This document shows, one piece after another, positions 12,519 to 23,332 of a DNA stretch of 64,000 bases (position 1 is its first letter; the number at the start of each line of letters is the position of its first letter). Source of the DNA: Hymenoscyphus infarciens (Eukaryota > Ascomycota > Leotiomycetes > Helotiales > Helotiaceae); NCBI GenBank assembly GCA_001414345.1, contig LLCB01000013.1, positions 248,001 through 312,000 on the forward strand. Direction: 5' to 3'. The notes below the pieces were generated by a model that saw nothing but the letters and a program-made list of their open reading frames with translations, made no database searches and had not been told where the DNA came from. A program made the translations under genes and the position numbers.

Positions 12519-13115
12519 TCACGCCATACATCTCAACCCAGGTTGAAACATCAAATCCTCCACTTCATCTCCCTCCTCATGAGCTCTCATCTCATCACCA
12601 ATGAAATAACCCCCCCACTTCCTTAAGACCGCCTTCCCCTCCTCACCCATCCACTCTCCTCTCACGGTAGCCAGCTCCCTCAAAGCTTCACTCCACCGTC
12701 CGGGACTATGAACACACAAAACCTCAGCATCCTCGACGCCATGATTTGCAAAACCATGGAAGCAACCAGCTGGAATAGAAACTGTGGATCCGGGCAAAGT
12801 ATCGAACTCGGAAATCGATGATGAAGAGGGGATGTTTGTTCCAGGCTCCGTGGTGCAGGTTGCGAGACGGAGTGAACCGGAAAGGATGTGAAATGTGGTG
12901 GAGGTTGCTGGGTTGGAGATCAGAGGGAACGCGAGAGTTTGAGGTGGGATTGTGAGGGTTAGAAGAGTGTGGTAGGGGGTCGAGGTTTGAATTTTCAGGG
13001 TCATGGGACCAAGGCGGAGGGGGGTTATCGAGCTTGAGGGAGTATGGGTTATAGAAGGAGGCAGGGAGGCGGAACTTGAGCGGCTGGTTGTTGGGCGGGA
13101 GTATGAACGGGACAT
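12519..13115 (-). CDS. Small cupin-like protein
   Basis: Single-exon frame of 198 residues from the ATG at 13115. After a Ser/Thr/Pro-rich N-terminus (1-45), residues about 50-140 have the two-part pattern of a conserved-barrel cupin: FHILSGSLRLATC, then LPGSTVSIPAGCFHGFANHG with the second-motif Pro-x-x-x-x-His. The first metal motif (GxxxHxH) is not clear, so metal binding is doubtful. The C-terminus (VLRKWGGYFIG and an acidic end) has no family match that I know. The stop codon TGA overlaps a possible GTGAGC donor at 12523, so the protein could continue into a further exon. Function unknown. A longer frame overlapping on the same strand is a compositional shadow. Confidence 0.6.
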   Translation of the reverse strand: MSRSYSRPTTSRSSSASLPPSITHTPSSSITPLRLGPMTLKIQTSTPYHTLLTLTIPPQTLAFPLISNPATSTTFHILSGSLRLATCTTEPGTNIPSSSSISEFDTLPGSTVSIPAGCFHGFANHGVEDAEVLCVHSPGRWSEALRELATVRGEWMGEEGKAVLRKWGGYFIGDEMRAHEEGDEVEDLMFQPGLRCMA

Positions 13116-14950
13116 GATGTTGGGTTTTTGTGAGGTGCGGCTGTGATGGAATGGAAGAAGTAGAATCACTCCAAGAAAAGATGAGGGGAGTGGCCCTTAT
13201 TGTTCTGAATAGAGATGGAGGCTCTTGATTGCTAAATTTGAAGAGACAGGGGAATCGATAATGGTCGTTTTGACCAATTGGTAATAATAGTGGTTGTGGT
13301 TGAACGAAGAAGAAGACGAAACAGAGTGAGTGGGGTGTTGTTGTCTGTTGGAATTGAAAAGGTGCTTGTGATGATTGTGGATGATAAAATTGGAGAGATA
13401 GACACGGCAAGTTATATAACTTGTTTGAAGCAACTGAACAATTGTAATATTTTTGATTCTCCAAGGCAGAAGAATAAACCCATACAATCCTCCTCCTACA
13501 CTTGTAGAGCGGAGCTGGAAGGAAGAAAAGGCATCCAAGATTTGGACCTTGGTAGTAGTAAACGGGCCAAGTTTGAGATGCTCTGACCGTACATCTCACT
13601 AATTGCTATGCAAAACTTGCCACTCCACCTTTGAACCGGGGCAATTGCCAACATAGGAAAAGTAGTTCTTTGTCATCCGCTTGAAGCATCAATCGTCGTG
13701 GACCGCTCGTGTGTAGCTACGCAGGTGATGAAAGTCCGGGCCGATGTTAAAAAGTTAGCTATGATTTCCTCTTGCATTGTGATCAAATTGTGCTCAGCTT
13801 CACGATGGAATGATAGATCTAGCCGTCCTCGCAGATTCCAGAATCCTTCGACTCTAAATGCATTGCAATGGCTCTATGGCCATGTTAGGCAACCAGAAAC
13901 ATGCCTACCGAATCCCTTTGGAGTAGGGATTGCAGCCGCCATTGAGGTTATCCAATAGGATCACTTCAAAGGGGCTGAGGCTCTCTGGCTCATACTTAAA
14001 TTGGAGAAACGCTGTAGGGTTAGTAATGAGAAAAGATACGAAGGGAGCCCACTGAAGATTCAAGGTTGTTTGAAGACCTCACGAAACAATTCTCTCGGTA
14101 CTCGCAACTGCAATTGTACGCCGGGTTGCCTCCCACGAAGTCTATGTGAGGTTGTTAAGGCCAGAATGGTAGAGGGAATGGGGGCCACGGAGATTAGTCG
14201 AGTTGCAGGCGCAGTTGTTGGCTCCGGTGGCAAAGCGCACTGTGCCAATTGTGAAGGTATTGCGGCACCAACAATTGCAATATCAACGACGGCGATGCCC
14301 GTTGCATCACCAGCCGACATAATCTGGGGATGCCGAGTGAGGGAGGAAGTACGTAAACCGGCTGTAGTTGGGGCTGTTAATTGAAACTTGCGGTTGGCTT
14401 GCCATTCCAAGAACGGACAAACACCCAAAAGAGGCCATTCAAGAAGATGGTAATGATGAAGAGAGACCAGACATAGTCGGAGTATCCGAGGCTTTTCCTC
14501 CGAAAGACGTTGGTATTCTTGCTACTCACTTTGGAATGAATTTGTCGAAAGGACAATTTGACCGGACGGTGAGAAGCCCTTGGCCCACAAAGGAGGAGCT
14601 GCCACGTGATCCGACAGCACATCTTAGGAAAGGTGAATTCGCGTATATCTCCATATCTTCCCACAGAGATCATAAAAAGAACCCTTTAGAATGATAGACT
14701 TCCAAAACGAGAGCCTGACTTGGGTGTGATAGCTCCACGTGATCGAGCGGCTCCCAAAATGGCCGGAGAGATTCCGTCTGACTTAAATTAGAAATTAGAA
14801 ATCCCACACCAGACCTCCGAATGACCCAGGAATTAATATGGAGGTTAATCGCTATTATGGGACCCTCTCTCTAGCAAAGCTTGAAACAAACGACTTCGCC
14901 ACCCGAATCCGCATTCGCTTCTCCCTACAACTTTTCAGCCAGCAGTTACT

Positions 14951-15040
14951 TCGTCCCAGGCGAATCAGTCCATAGCGGGACCCAGCAAAGCAGGGTTTAT
15001 TTAGGAGGCCCCGTTATGGACTTTTACGCCTGGGACTAAG
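14951..15040. repeat. 90-bp foldback element with about 29-bp arms
   Basis: The left arm is TCGTCCCAGGCGAATCAGTC plus CATAGCGGG; the right arm, reverse-complemented, is TAGTCCCAGGCGTAAAAGTC plus CATAACGGG. About 24 of 29 positions match. The loop is about 31 bases. It sits just left of the next element, so the two may be parts of one insertion. Confidence 0.7.
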
Positions 15041-15110
15041 CATAACTCCTCAACCTCTCTGATCCCAGCTCAAGCGCGCGCCTATTTATGGTAAACCTGC
15101 CGCCTACGGT

Positions 15111-15281
15111 GGCTCCCGGTGGACAGAAAAGTTGGCACCACAATTTAGCGATCCTGCTAGCATCGCGACGTATACAACTAACCGTAAAAAATATAACAAA
15201 AATATAGGTACATACGCAATATGCTATTCTGTGTAATCTAAGTCTGAGTTGTGCTGCCACTTTTTCTGTCCACCAGGAGGC
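15111..15281. mobile_element. MITE-like element, 171 bp, imperfect about 40-bp terminal inverted repeats
   Basis: The left end reads GGCTCCCGGTGGACAGAAAA then GTTGGCACCACAATTTAG. The reverse complement of the right end reads GCCTCCTGGTGGACAGAAAA then AGTGGCAGCACAACTCAG. There is no coding capacity. I see no clear target-site duplication, so the exact ends are uncertain. The superfamily is not assignable from this alone. Confidence 0.7.
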
Positions 15282-16350
15282 TGGGATAGTTCACTTCGCT
15301 TCACCCTTTCGCTCCTCGCGCCTGGCATGAACTACCGACTGCCGACTACCGACCGTCGACCGTCGACCGTCGACCCTGTTGGACCGATCCTTCAGACCAA
15401 ATACTTGATGGGAGCACCAGACTCAGACAAAAGGCGGGGACGGAGGAATCAATCTCACTGGTAGGCACAAGACAGTACTTGACTGTAGCTGTCCCAGGTT
15501 AAAACAAGTGGGATAAGGGACAGAAGTCAAGTCGTGGATATGCAAAGGTCGAACACCGTGTTACAGTATCGATGGTTACAATTGCATCATTTTGAGACGA
15601 GGACGGAATTGTTTAATAATTATCTCGATTATGATTATTTTAAAAGGAAAAGGTAGTCGAACTCTTACGGGCTCAAAAACGCCTGGTTTCAAAGCAGATG
15701 CACCATGGGTATTATCGCCGTTCACTAATCACGGTTTTATCCACAACCAACATACATCACAACTAAAGAACGAATCAAAATCTTGCTTCTTCATGACAAA
15801 GCCATGCACCCAAGAAGCTTAAGCCTCCCACGCGTCATCGCTTAGTTCCAAGTCGCATTATTCAGCGCTGCACCGCTTAGCCTGGTGAGAACTGGGCAGA
15901 AGAAGCTCCCCCTGTCTCTGCTTACACCCTTCTCATTCGTTTTTGGCCCTGTTTACCAAGATCACTATTGTGACTCAGGCTCTTCCCGCATCTACCACAT
16001 GCAGTTCTGAGAGAAATGTGGTCGGTGATAAGGTCCAATCAATCGCGAGTGCCTTTGTAAGATCCTAGCTTACCTATCTTGCACCTTGTTATGGCTGAAG
16101 AAGCGTTTTGAGGGGAAACGCTCTTCCCATAGAGAGTAATATATAATACCTCTCGCATTGTCCCATCTCTTTTCTCGTCATCAATCCATTCCATCTCTCC
16201 ATTGCTCTCGAGTTCTCACATCCCTTCCCAAGATACTCATCTCTTCTCAAATATCTTCAGTAACTCTTCAACTACCCCTTTTGATTAAACAAGAATTCCG
16301 CACTTTAGCATCTATTGATTTTTCAGCAAAACGCAAGACGATCTCACACG

Positions 16351-18240
16351 ATGACCGAACTCTTGCGGGAGGCCCCTCTTGGTCAAGTAATTCGTTGGGT
16401 CACAGGCAACAGAGTCCTCCAATACCCAGAAGAACTTCCAGGCTTTGAATTACCTGCCACTTATAACGCCCTGCTCAACTCCTCGTCAGAAAAACGACCA
16501 GAAATTGCTGATCATCGACAACAAAGCCATGCCAGTGCTCTTACACGGCAATCCAGTAGCAGCGATGACCCCTCGGATGAGAATGAACGATCAGACCTAG
16601 AGAAGGTCGACACAGAAAAATTACCCGAAAGAGATCCATCTCTTCACTTGGCAAGAACGAAGAGTCGATTGGAAACAACACCATATACCGAGGAACGTCT
16701 TGAGCTGGAAGCCGAACTTGCCATCGAACGAACACAGACGAAGCCAATTGTTCCAATAAAGACAGCGGATGGAGTTATTTTAGTAGACTGGTATACCACC
16801 GATGATAGTAAGCTTCTCCCGATCCCTCCGACACGCTTTTAGAAAGAGCAAAAGCTGACCACCATTGAAGCGGCAAACCCACAGAATTGGTCAAATAGAA
16901 AACGGTTGGTGATTAGTGTAATCATCTGCCTATACACTTTTGTCGTCTACACCGGTTCCGCAATCTACACATCAAGCACAGAAGGCGTGATCCAAAAATT
17001 TGGCGTCTCACCCGCTGAAGCCTCCCTACCTTTATCCCTTTACGTCCTCGCTTATGGCATGGGTCCTCTTTTATTCGCTCCCCTTTCCGAGATTCCCATT
17101 ATTGGTCGCTCACCAGTTTATGCTGCAACAATGGCACTCTTTACCATTCTCTCACTGCCCACAGCTATGGTCGATAACTTCGCCGGCTTATTGGTTCTCC
17201 GCTTTCTGCAAGGCTTCTTCGGATCACCATGCCTGGCTATTGGAGCTGCAACAATGCAGGACATGTACTCACTCCTCTATCTACCATACGCATTGGTAGC
17301 ATGGGTATCAGCTGCCTATTGCGGGCCAGCTTTGGGCCCGTTGATTTCCGGATTTGCTGTCACAGCAAAGGGATGGAGATGGAGTTTATGGGAGATTCTT
17401 TGGGCAGCTGGTCCAATGTTCCTCCTCATGTTCCTACTCCACCCCGAGACCTCGACCCCAAACATCCTCCTCCGTCGTGCTGCCCGTCTCCGAAAGCTTA
17501 CCGGTGACAACCGTCTCAAGTCCCAATCAGAAATCGACCAAAAGCACCTCAAACCATCAGCAATCCTCGTCGACGCAATCGTCAAGCCAATCGAAATTAC
17601 GGTCAAGGACCCCGCTATCCTCTTCGTCAACGTCTACACAGCAATCGTATACGGCATTTACTATAGCTTCTTCGAGGTCTTTCCCCTGGTCTACCCACCA
17701 ATGTATGGTTTCTCCCTGGGTATGATCGGTGTTGTCTTCACTTGCATTCTCGTCGCTTGTATCGGAGGTATTGTGGTATATTGTCTGTACCTGCACTTCC
17801 TTCTCATTCCCGACATCAAAGCCAATGGTCTCCGAGCGCAAGAATCCCGTCTCATCCCAGCTTTGTACGCCTGCTTCGGACCCACGATTGGCCTGTTTGT
17901 CTTTGCATGGACCGCAAACCCTGACATCCATTGGATCGTGCCAACAATCGGGATCGTGATTTACGGCGGGAGTGTCTTCATTGTTATGCAATGTATCTTC
18001 GTCTACGTTCCGCTTTCTTATCCACAATACGCGGCGAGTTTGTTCGCTGGGAACGATTTCTTGAGATCAGCGTTTGCTTGTGGGAGTATCCTGTTTGGCA
18101 GACCGCTTTTTCTTAATTTGGGGATTGAAAGGGGTGTTAGTCTCCTTGGCGGCTTGTCTGTCATTGGTATCATTGGAATGTTCGGTCTTTATAGCAATGG
18201 TGCCAAGTTGAGGGCCAGAAGTAAGTTCGCCGTTGCTTAA
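16351..18240 (+). CDS. MFS multidrug transporter, DHA1 (H+ antiporter) family
   Basis: Plasma-membrane drug/H+ antiporter, about 608 residues. Exons 16351-16807 and 16871-18240. The 63-base intron has a GTAAGC donor, a GCTGACC branch site and a TTGAAG acceptor, and joins the cytosolic tail as YTTDD-TANPQNWSNRKR, the standard junction before helix 1 in this family. The N-terminal 170 residues are hydrophilic. Twelve hydrophobic segments follow. Visible motifs include FAPLSEIPIIGRSPVY after helix 2 (motif A-like), RFLQGFFGSP, and GPALGPLISGF in helix 5 (motif C, diagnostic of antiporters). It resembles the fungal FLU1-like efflux group. Substrate is unknown, and no secondary-metabolite genes lie beside it. 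The start ATG follows an open leader with no better start. Confidence 0.92.
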
Positions 18241-19161
18241 TTGGAAGCAGGATGGGATGGGAAAAGACAGGCTGTCTATTTGACACCACTTTTGACCTTT
18301 GGAATATCTGATAGGGAGTTTAAGTGGGATTAGAATGGATGGAGTTGGTTGGGACTGTGCCATGGAGTTCCTTTTGGAGAACATAATAGATAATGATATT
18401 CATGAAACAAACTTCAGTCTCGCTCTCCATGCCAATAGAAGATAGGAAGCGCTGGATAATAGGTGAAATGAGCCAGCACAATCTGAATGAACAAGCATAC
18501 TCTTCATAAGTTCATTTATTATTTGGAATTCTTCAAAATAAACAACCTCATATGAGTAAATTCATCGGTTCCACCGAATTTTGTTGTGACTTTGGAACAC
18601 TTGGTTTGTTCGTACAATGTCTGTGATTATTCTGCCTCCTTGAACTGAGACTCTTGCTATTCAGTGATACTTTTACCTAACCATTCATGGAAAGCGGTAT
18701 ACAACCAGCACGAAAAATATGTAGAGGCCCACCGAGACAGCCGGAATTTCTCACATCGTTACACTTCACTTATTCTTCTCCCGCAATTTTTTCCTCACTT
18801 CAAACTTCGGAGATTTTTGCGTTGACTGCATCGCCATTCATCATTCTAAAAACACTAATGAAGAACACAAACACATAAACGCTGATGACTGCAAGAAAAA
18901 GAATCTGCATACGAATACATAGCCCCTCATCACTCCATCCATCCTCCCATTTTCCTTTCCTTGCTCCCATCCCATCCCATCCATACAATCCCATCATTCG
19001 TTTCAATGGAGAGAAAAAGACATTAATGACTAGAGGCATGTCTCACCGGGTCATATTCTCTGCTAGGTTGTGTTGGATATTCCAATTTCGGCCAACTGAC
19101 TATTCATCTGTCTCTCAACCCAAAGTGCTGCCAAAGTAATTCAAATGGCGCGCTATCGGAT
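18241..19161. other. Intergenic region between convergent MFS and POM33-like genes
   Basis: 3' flanks only. I see no gene, repeat or RNA. Confidence 0.45.
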
Positions 19162-20288
19162 CTATGAAGCCTTCTTGGCAGCTGGAGCCTTGTTGATGTA
19201 GTGTCCGACATCGGTCGCATCGTGGAAAGTTCTGGCACCACCCTTGACAACATCCCAAGCTTGTCTGGCCGCTGGAGGGAATGATTGACCACCAACAAGA
19301 CTATCGATTCTAGCCTCCAATTGTCTAAATTGACCCTGGACAAAGCTGCTCTGAGCAAATCGGGCTCGGAGGAAGGCAGTGTAGACGGCAATCAAGACCC
19401 AAGACCAACGTTGGAACAAGACAGCGGAAAGGAGGATTCTGCCCCAGAGCAAGATCTCGAGAATGGCAACAAGTCCCATAGAAGCATCATAGTATTCCTT
19501 GACGAATTTTCCGATGGTGTCGGCCAATGGGTGGGATTTAAGAGTGGGCTTGGCAGATGGAGATGCGCCTGGAGCCGCTGCAGCTGGTTGCTGAGGTTGG
19601 ATGGTTGGGATCAAGTTTGTTCGAGTGTATGTTGCGACGTGGAAAACGGAATACACTCCGAATGGGAGCATAGCGAGGGGGTGTTGAGGGGCAAAGAGCC
19701 AGACCAGGGCCATGGCTATGACATGTTAGAGTATACCCACAATCAAATGGCAGATGTGCAACTGACCCAAGTATTGGACATTCTCATCAGCGACCAAAGA
19801 ACCGAGACCTGCTGGTGCTCTGCTACCAGCTCTTGAACGAGCGCGGAAAGCCTTGTAAACCACAATCCCATATGTTACGGCAGCGGAGACGAAGGATGTG
19901 CGGTAGGAGAGAATGGCCATTCTAGAGTAGTAGTTGAAGGTGAGGTAGGAGAATGCATATCGGAAGATGCAGAAGAGGAGAGTCAAGTGCCTAGAGAAAG
20001 ATTGTTAGTGAGGTTCCAATGTTCAGAGAGTATATGATGTGCTGCAGGGGAGCGCAAGCTCAACCCTGGGCCTCCCGCAGAGGCCAGCACCACCGCCACT
20101 ATTCAAGATCGAAGAGGATTGCTGTCTCGAGGGGAGGACCACGTACCCGACAAACCACGCAACTATCGAGAGAATTAGCATCGGCTTCCGTATAGCTTAT
20201 CCTGCTTGTTTTACATACATTGAAGGGTCTGCACGAGCTGGAGCAGCCTTTGCTGCAGAGGCAGAGTCGCCGAGGGAACTGGCGCCAT
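19162..20288 (-). CDS. POM33: Pom33/Per33/TMEM33-family membrane protein
   Basis: Integral ER/nuclear-envelope protein; yeast Pom33 and fission-yeast Tts1 help nuclear-pore distribution and ER shaping. Exons 20288-20219, 20162-20147, 19990-19767 and 19715-19162 give about 287 residues. The 16-base second exon is needed to rebuild LQFAWFVGHLTLLFCIFRYA, a conserved family block. All junction phases fit and donors are GTATGT, GTACGT and GTCAGT. Hydrophobic segments occur at about 25-45, 50-75, 100-130 and 170-200. The C-terminal 80 residues (FRQLEARIDSLVGG onward) contain the amphipathic helix region linked to membrane curvature in this family. An Ala/Pro/Gln-rich loop lies near 140-155. The protein ends in a lysine-containing tail (AAKKAS), which may aid ER retention (inference). 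Confidence 0.88.
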
Positions 20289-20958
20289 GTTTACGGAGTA
20301 ATGGGTTCTCGAGAGTGGAGGATGAAGCTATTCAGAAGTAATGTAATGGTTGGAGATATGGGTAGGGTTGAGATTTGGTTGTGATGTCCTTATTGTGTCG
20401 TGTGCGTGGTGTCCTCTTGGGTGACTTGGGAGAAGTGGAAAGACGGTCGCGCAGGTGGCTGGAAGGAATCCTGGTCATGATGAGTGTTAGCGAAAAACTG
20501 CCCGAGCTCAAGCTCCATCGCACCGCACATTCACACCGCACTTGTCAGAGCTCGTTACGTACAAACTTCTCGTTTCTTCTTCTTTTCCAGAATGGGAAAT
20601 CGGGGAGAGATCGAGAGATAATTCTTTAGACGAAGGGGAAAGGAAGACGAGGAGCAATTGAGCAATTGCAAAATAGTATAGTGTGGCGTTGTAACTATCT
20701 TCTGCCTTGATTCAGGTATTCGTAGGTCCAAAGGCACCCCTGCGTCATCGGTCCAGGCTTGAGCCAGGGCCCGGGGGTGTTGGGTGAGTGTAACCTAGGA
20801 TATCATGTGATGTGATTACTCATTCACTTCCATATTCCAGGTCATATTCCCATCGGTCCTAGTAACTAACTACTCAAGCGCCACCACCACTTCTAGTATA
20901 ATTATATAAATACTCTAATAACTAATCCTAGGGCCTTTAACTTCTCTCCTACTTTATA
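20289..20958. other. Intergenic region upstream of POM33 (-) and the F-box-like pseudogene (+)
   Basis: Promoter space for the two divergent loci. No gene seen; frames at 20332-20737 are short and featureless. Confidence 0.4.
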
Positions 20959-22019
20959 ATGCATTTCATCAAAGCACTGGTCCAAAACATCACAGCTCCA
21001 TTATCTCGACTCTCCTCCTCCTCTCAGAAGCCAAACGCCCTAGAAAATTCCATTTTACGCAAGTTCCCTACTGAATTATTACATCAACTAGCCAGCAATC
21101 TTCCTCTCCTGCATCAGCCGCCTCATTTTCTCTCCTTTCCCGACAAATATATCTCTTGGTTGGAACTCAATACCTCACGAACCTAGCAACCTCGTCCCAT
21201 GAAACACTCGTATTCCTGAATCTTTTAGAACACCATCTTAGGAGCCATATCCTTTGCCAGTCTTGCAGAAGCCTTCACTCGATACGGAATGCCAAGAAAT
21301 ACATCCAGGATGGGTTCCAAGTGGGATCAAAATGTGTTGAGGATGATGGATTTGCTGCGGTTGGACAGTATATTTTCCATGGTTTCAGCAGTACTGTTTT
21401 CAAAATGCTCATGAAACACTACTATCACTCTGGCTACGATAACCAATGCCGCAAGCTTTTGAATTGGTTGTCTCTTAAACCATGCTCTGCAGATCGCTGT
21501 CTTGATATCCTACAGAACGAAGAAGCAAAGGTTCGGATAGAAAATGGTTCTCTATTTACCCACAAGCAGATAAGTTTTCATGGCAGGTGTACCTTTGTGG
21601 AGCAACACTCGGGGTTCTACGAGTCATGACCATACCGGATATGCCCCCATGTTGCATTAGAATCGACTGAGGGGTACTCTGATCTTCACGTTGAAACAAC
21701 CTATCGTGTACCAGTTCAGGAGAAGTGGTCAATGAAGCAACACTGCGATGAATACGTAACTATGAAGGAGATGCCATGGAAAATCAGCTCCGGACCTCAG
21801 CAATGCCACTATTGTCGAACCGAATATAGGATTGAACTCCAGCACAGTCACAGGTGTATTATACAGTTAACGATCACTATCTGGAAAGAACTCGGACGAG
21901 GACCTGAAAGGGAAGAATGGAAGGCACATTTACCTCCCTATGACTGGCGCGGACTATCACAACGAGTTTACTTCCAGCAAGGAGAGATAGTTGCTGGCTT
22001 TGAAAGGGGGGAGCGATGA
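20959..22019 (+). pseudogene. F-box-like (LRK..FPTELL) family gene, broken
   Basis: The frame from the ATG at 20959 encodes ILRKFPTELLHQLASNLP, an F-box-like helix. The continuation, ASAASFSLLSRQIYLLVGTQ, is one frame over, so a single-base indel lies near 21100-21115 (run CTTCCTCTCCTGCA). In the second frame an in-frame TGA at 21627-21629 interrupts the protein; the reading continues through HVALESTEGYSDLHVETTYR to a stop at 22019. A CxxC pair (LCQSCRSLH) and CHYCRTEYR resemble zinc-binding pairs in this Leotiomycete family. An intron cannot explain the first shift: no GT...AG pair fits the local sequence without removing conserved residues. A full-length product would be about 350 residues. 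It was probably active recently, since only two lesions are seen. Confidence 0.75.
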
Positions 22020-22091
22020 GATGGGCCACGGGTGGAGGATATTAGTCCAGGGCTCTGTGGACACAGATGGGATGGGTTGTGCTAGAAAACT

Positions 22092-23332
22092 TTAGGTCAG
22101 CATATGCCACATACAGAGTTGCAGTGAGCAAATTGTACTTGGAAATATTCCGACTGGAGCATAGCAAATCCAACCTGGTCGAAAATCTGTTCCATTTGTC
22201 GTCGGCAACTTTGGGGACACCTTTGCGAAAACATTTGAGGTAGCACCAAAAGGCGAAGACGTTCTTTGGGCAGCTCCGTTTGTTGTATGCAATGGGGAAG
22301 GGACTTTTGTAGATGTATTTGGGGAAGTACCGAAGGGCGAAGGGCTTTGTTGGGTACCCCCACTTGTTGGTAAGTTTGAAGAGGGATTACGCGAAGGCCT
22401 TTTCGGTGCAAACCCTCCGGGACGCGTGGTTTGATACCTAAGGTTTGTCTTTGGTATACTTGCGGAAGGGTTGGAAATCGAATTTGGATGATGCGAGGAA
22501 GTAAATTATGTTTTTGTGAAAGCAGTTCCCAGATTTCCTTGATATGATCCATTTCCATGAGTGCCTCCACCAGTAGTGATATTTGGCAGAGTTTGGCCGC
22601 CGGCCACTGGGGCATAAGAGAAGGTTGGAAGATTGGCGTAAGAGAAAGGGCATTTCGCAGCTTTCTGAGATGCTTCTTCATGTTTTTGCCACTTCTGCAT
22701 TCATTCCCTTGGACTGCAATCCGGCCTGCAGCCCACTCAAAATCTTGTCGGTGTTGGCCTGTCCATTGGCATGTAGCGATGCAATACTATCCTTGATGAG
22801 CCGCCTTATCTCTTCTTGATTCTTCCTCCTTTCCTCACGCTTTATCTCCTGCTGTTCGGTGATTCTTTCGAGCTTGGCAGTCTGCTCTTTCTGGGAGTTA
22901 CTACGGATGAGTTCTAGTATGAGATTGATGCTTTGGCGACGATTCCCAAATTGGGATAAAAGCTCATCAAAGCGTTTCTTGTCGACCAAGTAGCGAAGTT
23001 TGTTGGTCAGCCTGGCCGCGGGATCACCGTATGATTTAAGCATACTCTTGATCTTTTTCAAACTCGCTTTCAAAGGCGAGAGACTACCTCGAACGATAGC
23101 AGCACTTCGAAGGCTATCAGTCGGCGCGCATATAATGGGTCAGGCAACCATGATTGAAGTGACTTACATAGCGGATCTTTCCTTCGCAAACATTGTTCCG
23201 TCCCCAGTTTGATCCTTCAGGACTCGGACAGTTTTTTTCATGAGCTTCCTTTCCTTCTCCGCTGTTTGGATACCCTTTTCCACAAAGTGATTGATTCCAT
23301 ATGTCTCCACTGCCAACCCCAACAACAGACAT
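22092..23332 (-). pseudogene. HeLo/STAND-N-like coiled protein with Ser/Pro-rich tail, multiply broken
   Basis: A start-like ATG lies at 23332, but the conserved frame (VETYGINHFVEKGIQTAEKE...) is shifted relative to it. A GTAAGT...GATAG intron (about 23173-23119) then leads to AILRSAAIVRGSLSPLKASL and a helical segment of about 130 residues ending at a TGA at 22678. This helical N-terminus resembles fungal N-terminal domains of STAND/HeLo-type incompatibility proteins (weak, pattern-level). Just past the TGA, another frame carries a Gly/Asn-rich stretch (TTGGGTHGNGSYQGNLGTAF), then a TAA. After that come Ser/Pro/Thr-rich repeats (TQQSPSPFGTSPNTSTKVPS; AQRTSSPFGATSNVFAKVSP). At least three lesions are needed to read one protein, so I call it a pseudogene. 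It overlaps no other gene. Confidence 0.6.

Larger units (their letters stand above)
13116..16350. other. Gene-poor region with inverted repeats
   Basis: Holds the 5' flank of the cupin gene and the promoter of the MFS gene. Frames at 13698-14694 on both strands show disconnected hydrophobic or Ala/Thr-rich pieces without a family I can name; they could be remains of a decayed gene. The inverted-repeat elements at 14951-15040 and 15111-15281 are listed separately. A run of GTCGACC-like units lies at 15350-15376. Confidence 0.4.

Noticed and set aside
12724..13599. 291-residue minus-strand open frame
   Set aside because: It overlaps the cupin frame, is Pro/Ser/His-rich by composition, and has no domain-like pattern.
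14060..14694. Hydrophobic frames on the minus strand (for example SLFIITIFLNGLFWVFV)
   Set aside because: Looked like a membrane protein remnant, but the pieces do not join into any family I recognise.
17557..18027. 156-residue minus-strand frame, Asp/Glu-rich
   Set aside because: Antisense to MFS membrane helices; composition explained by the sense strand.
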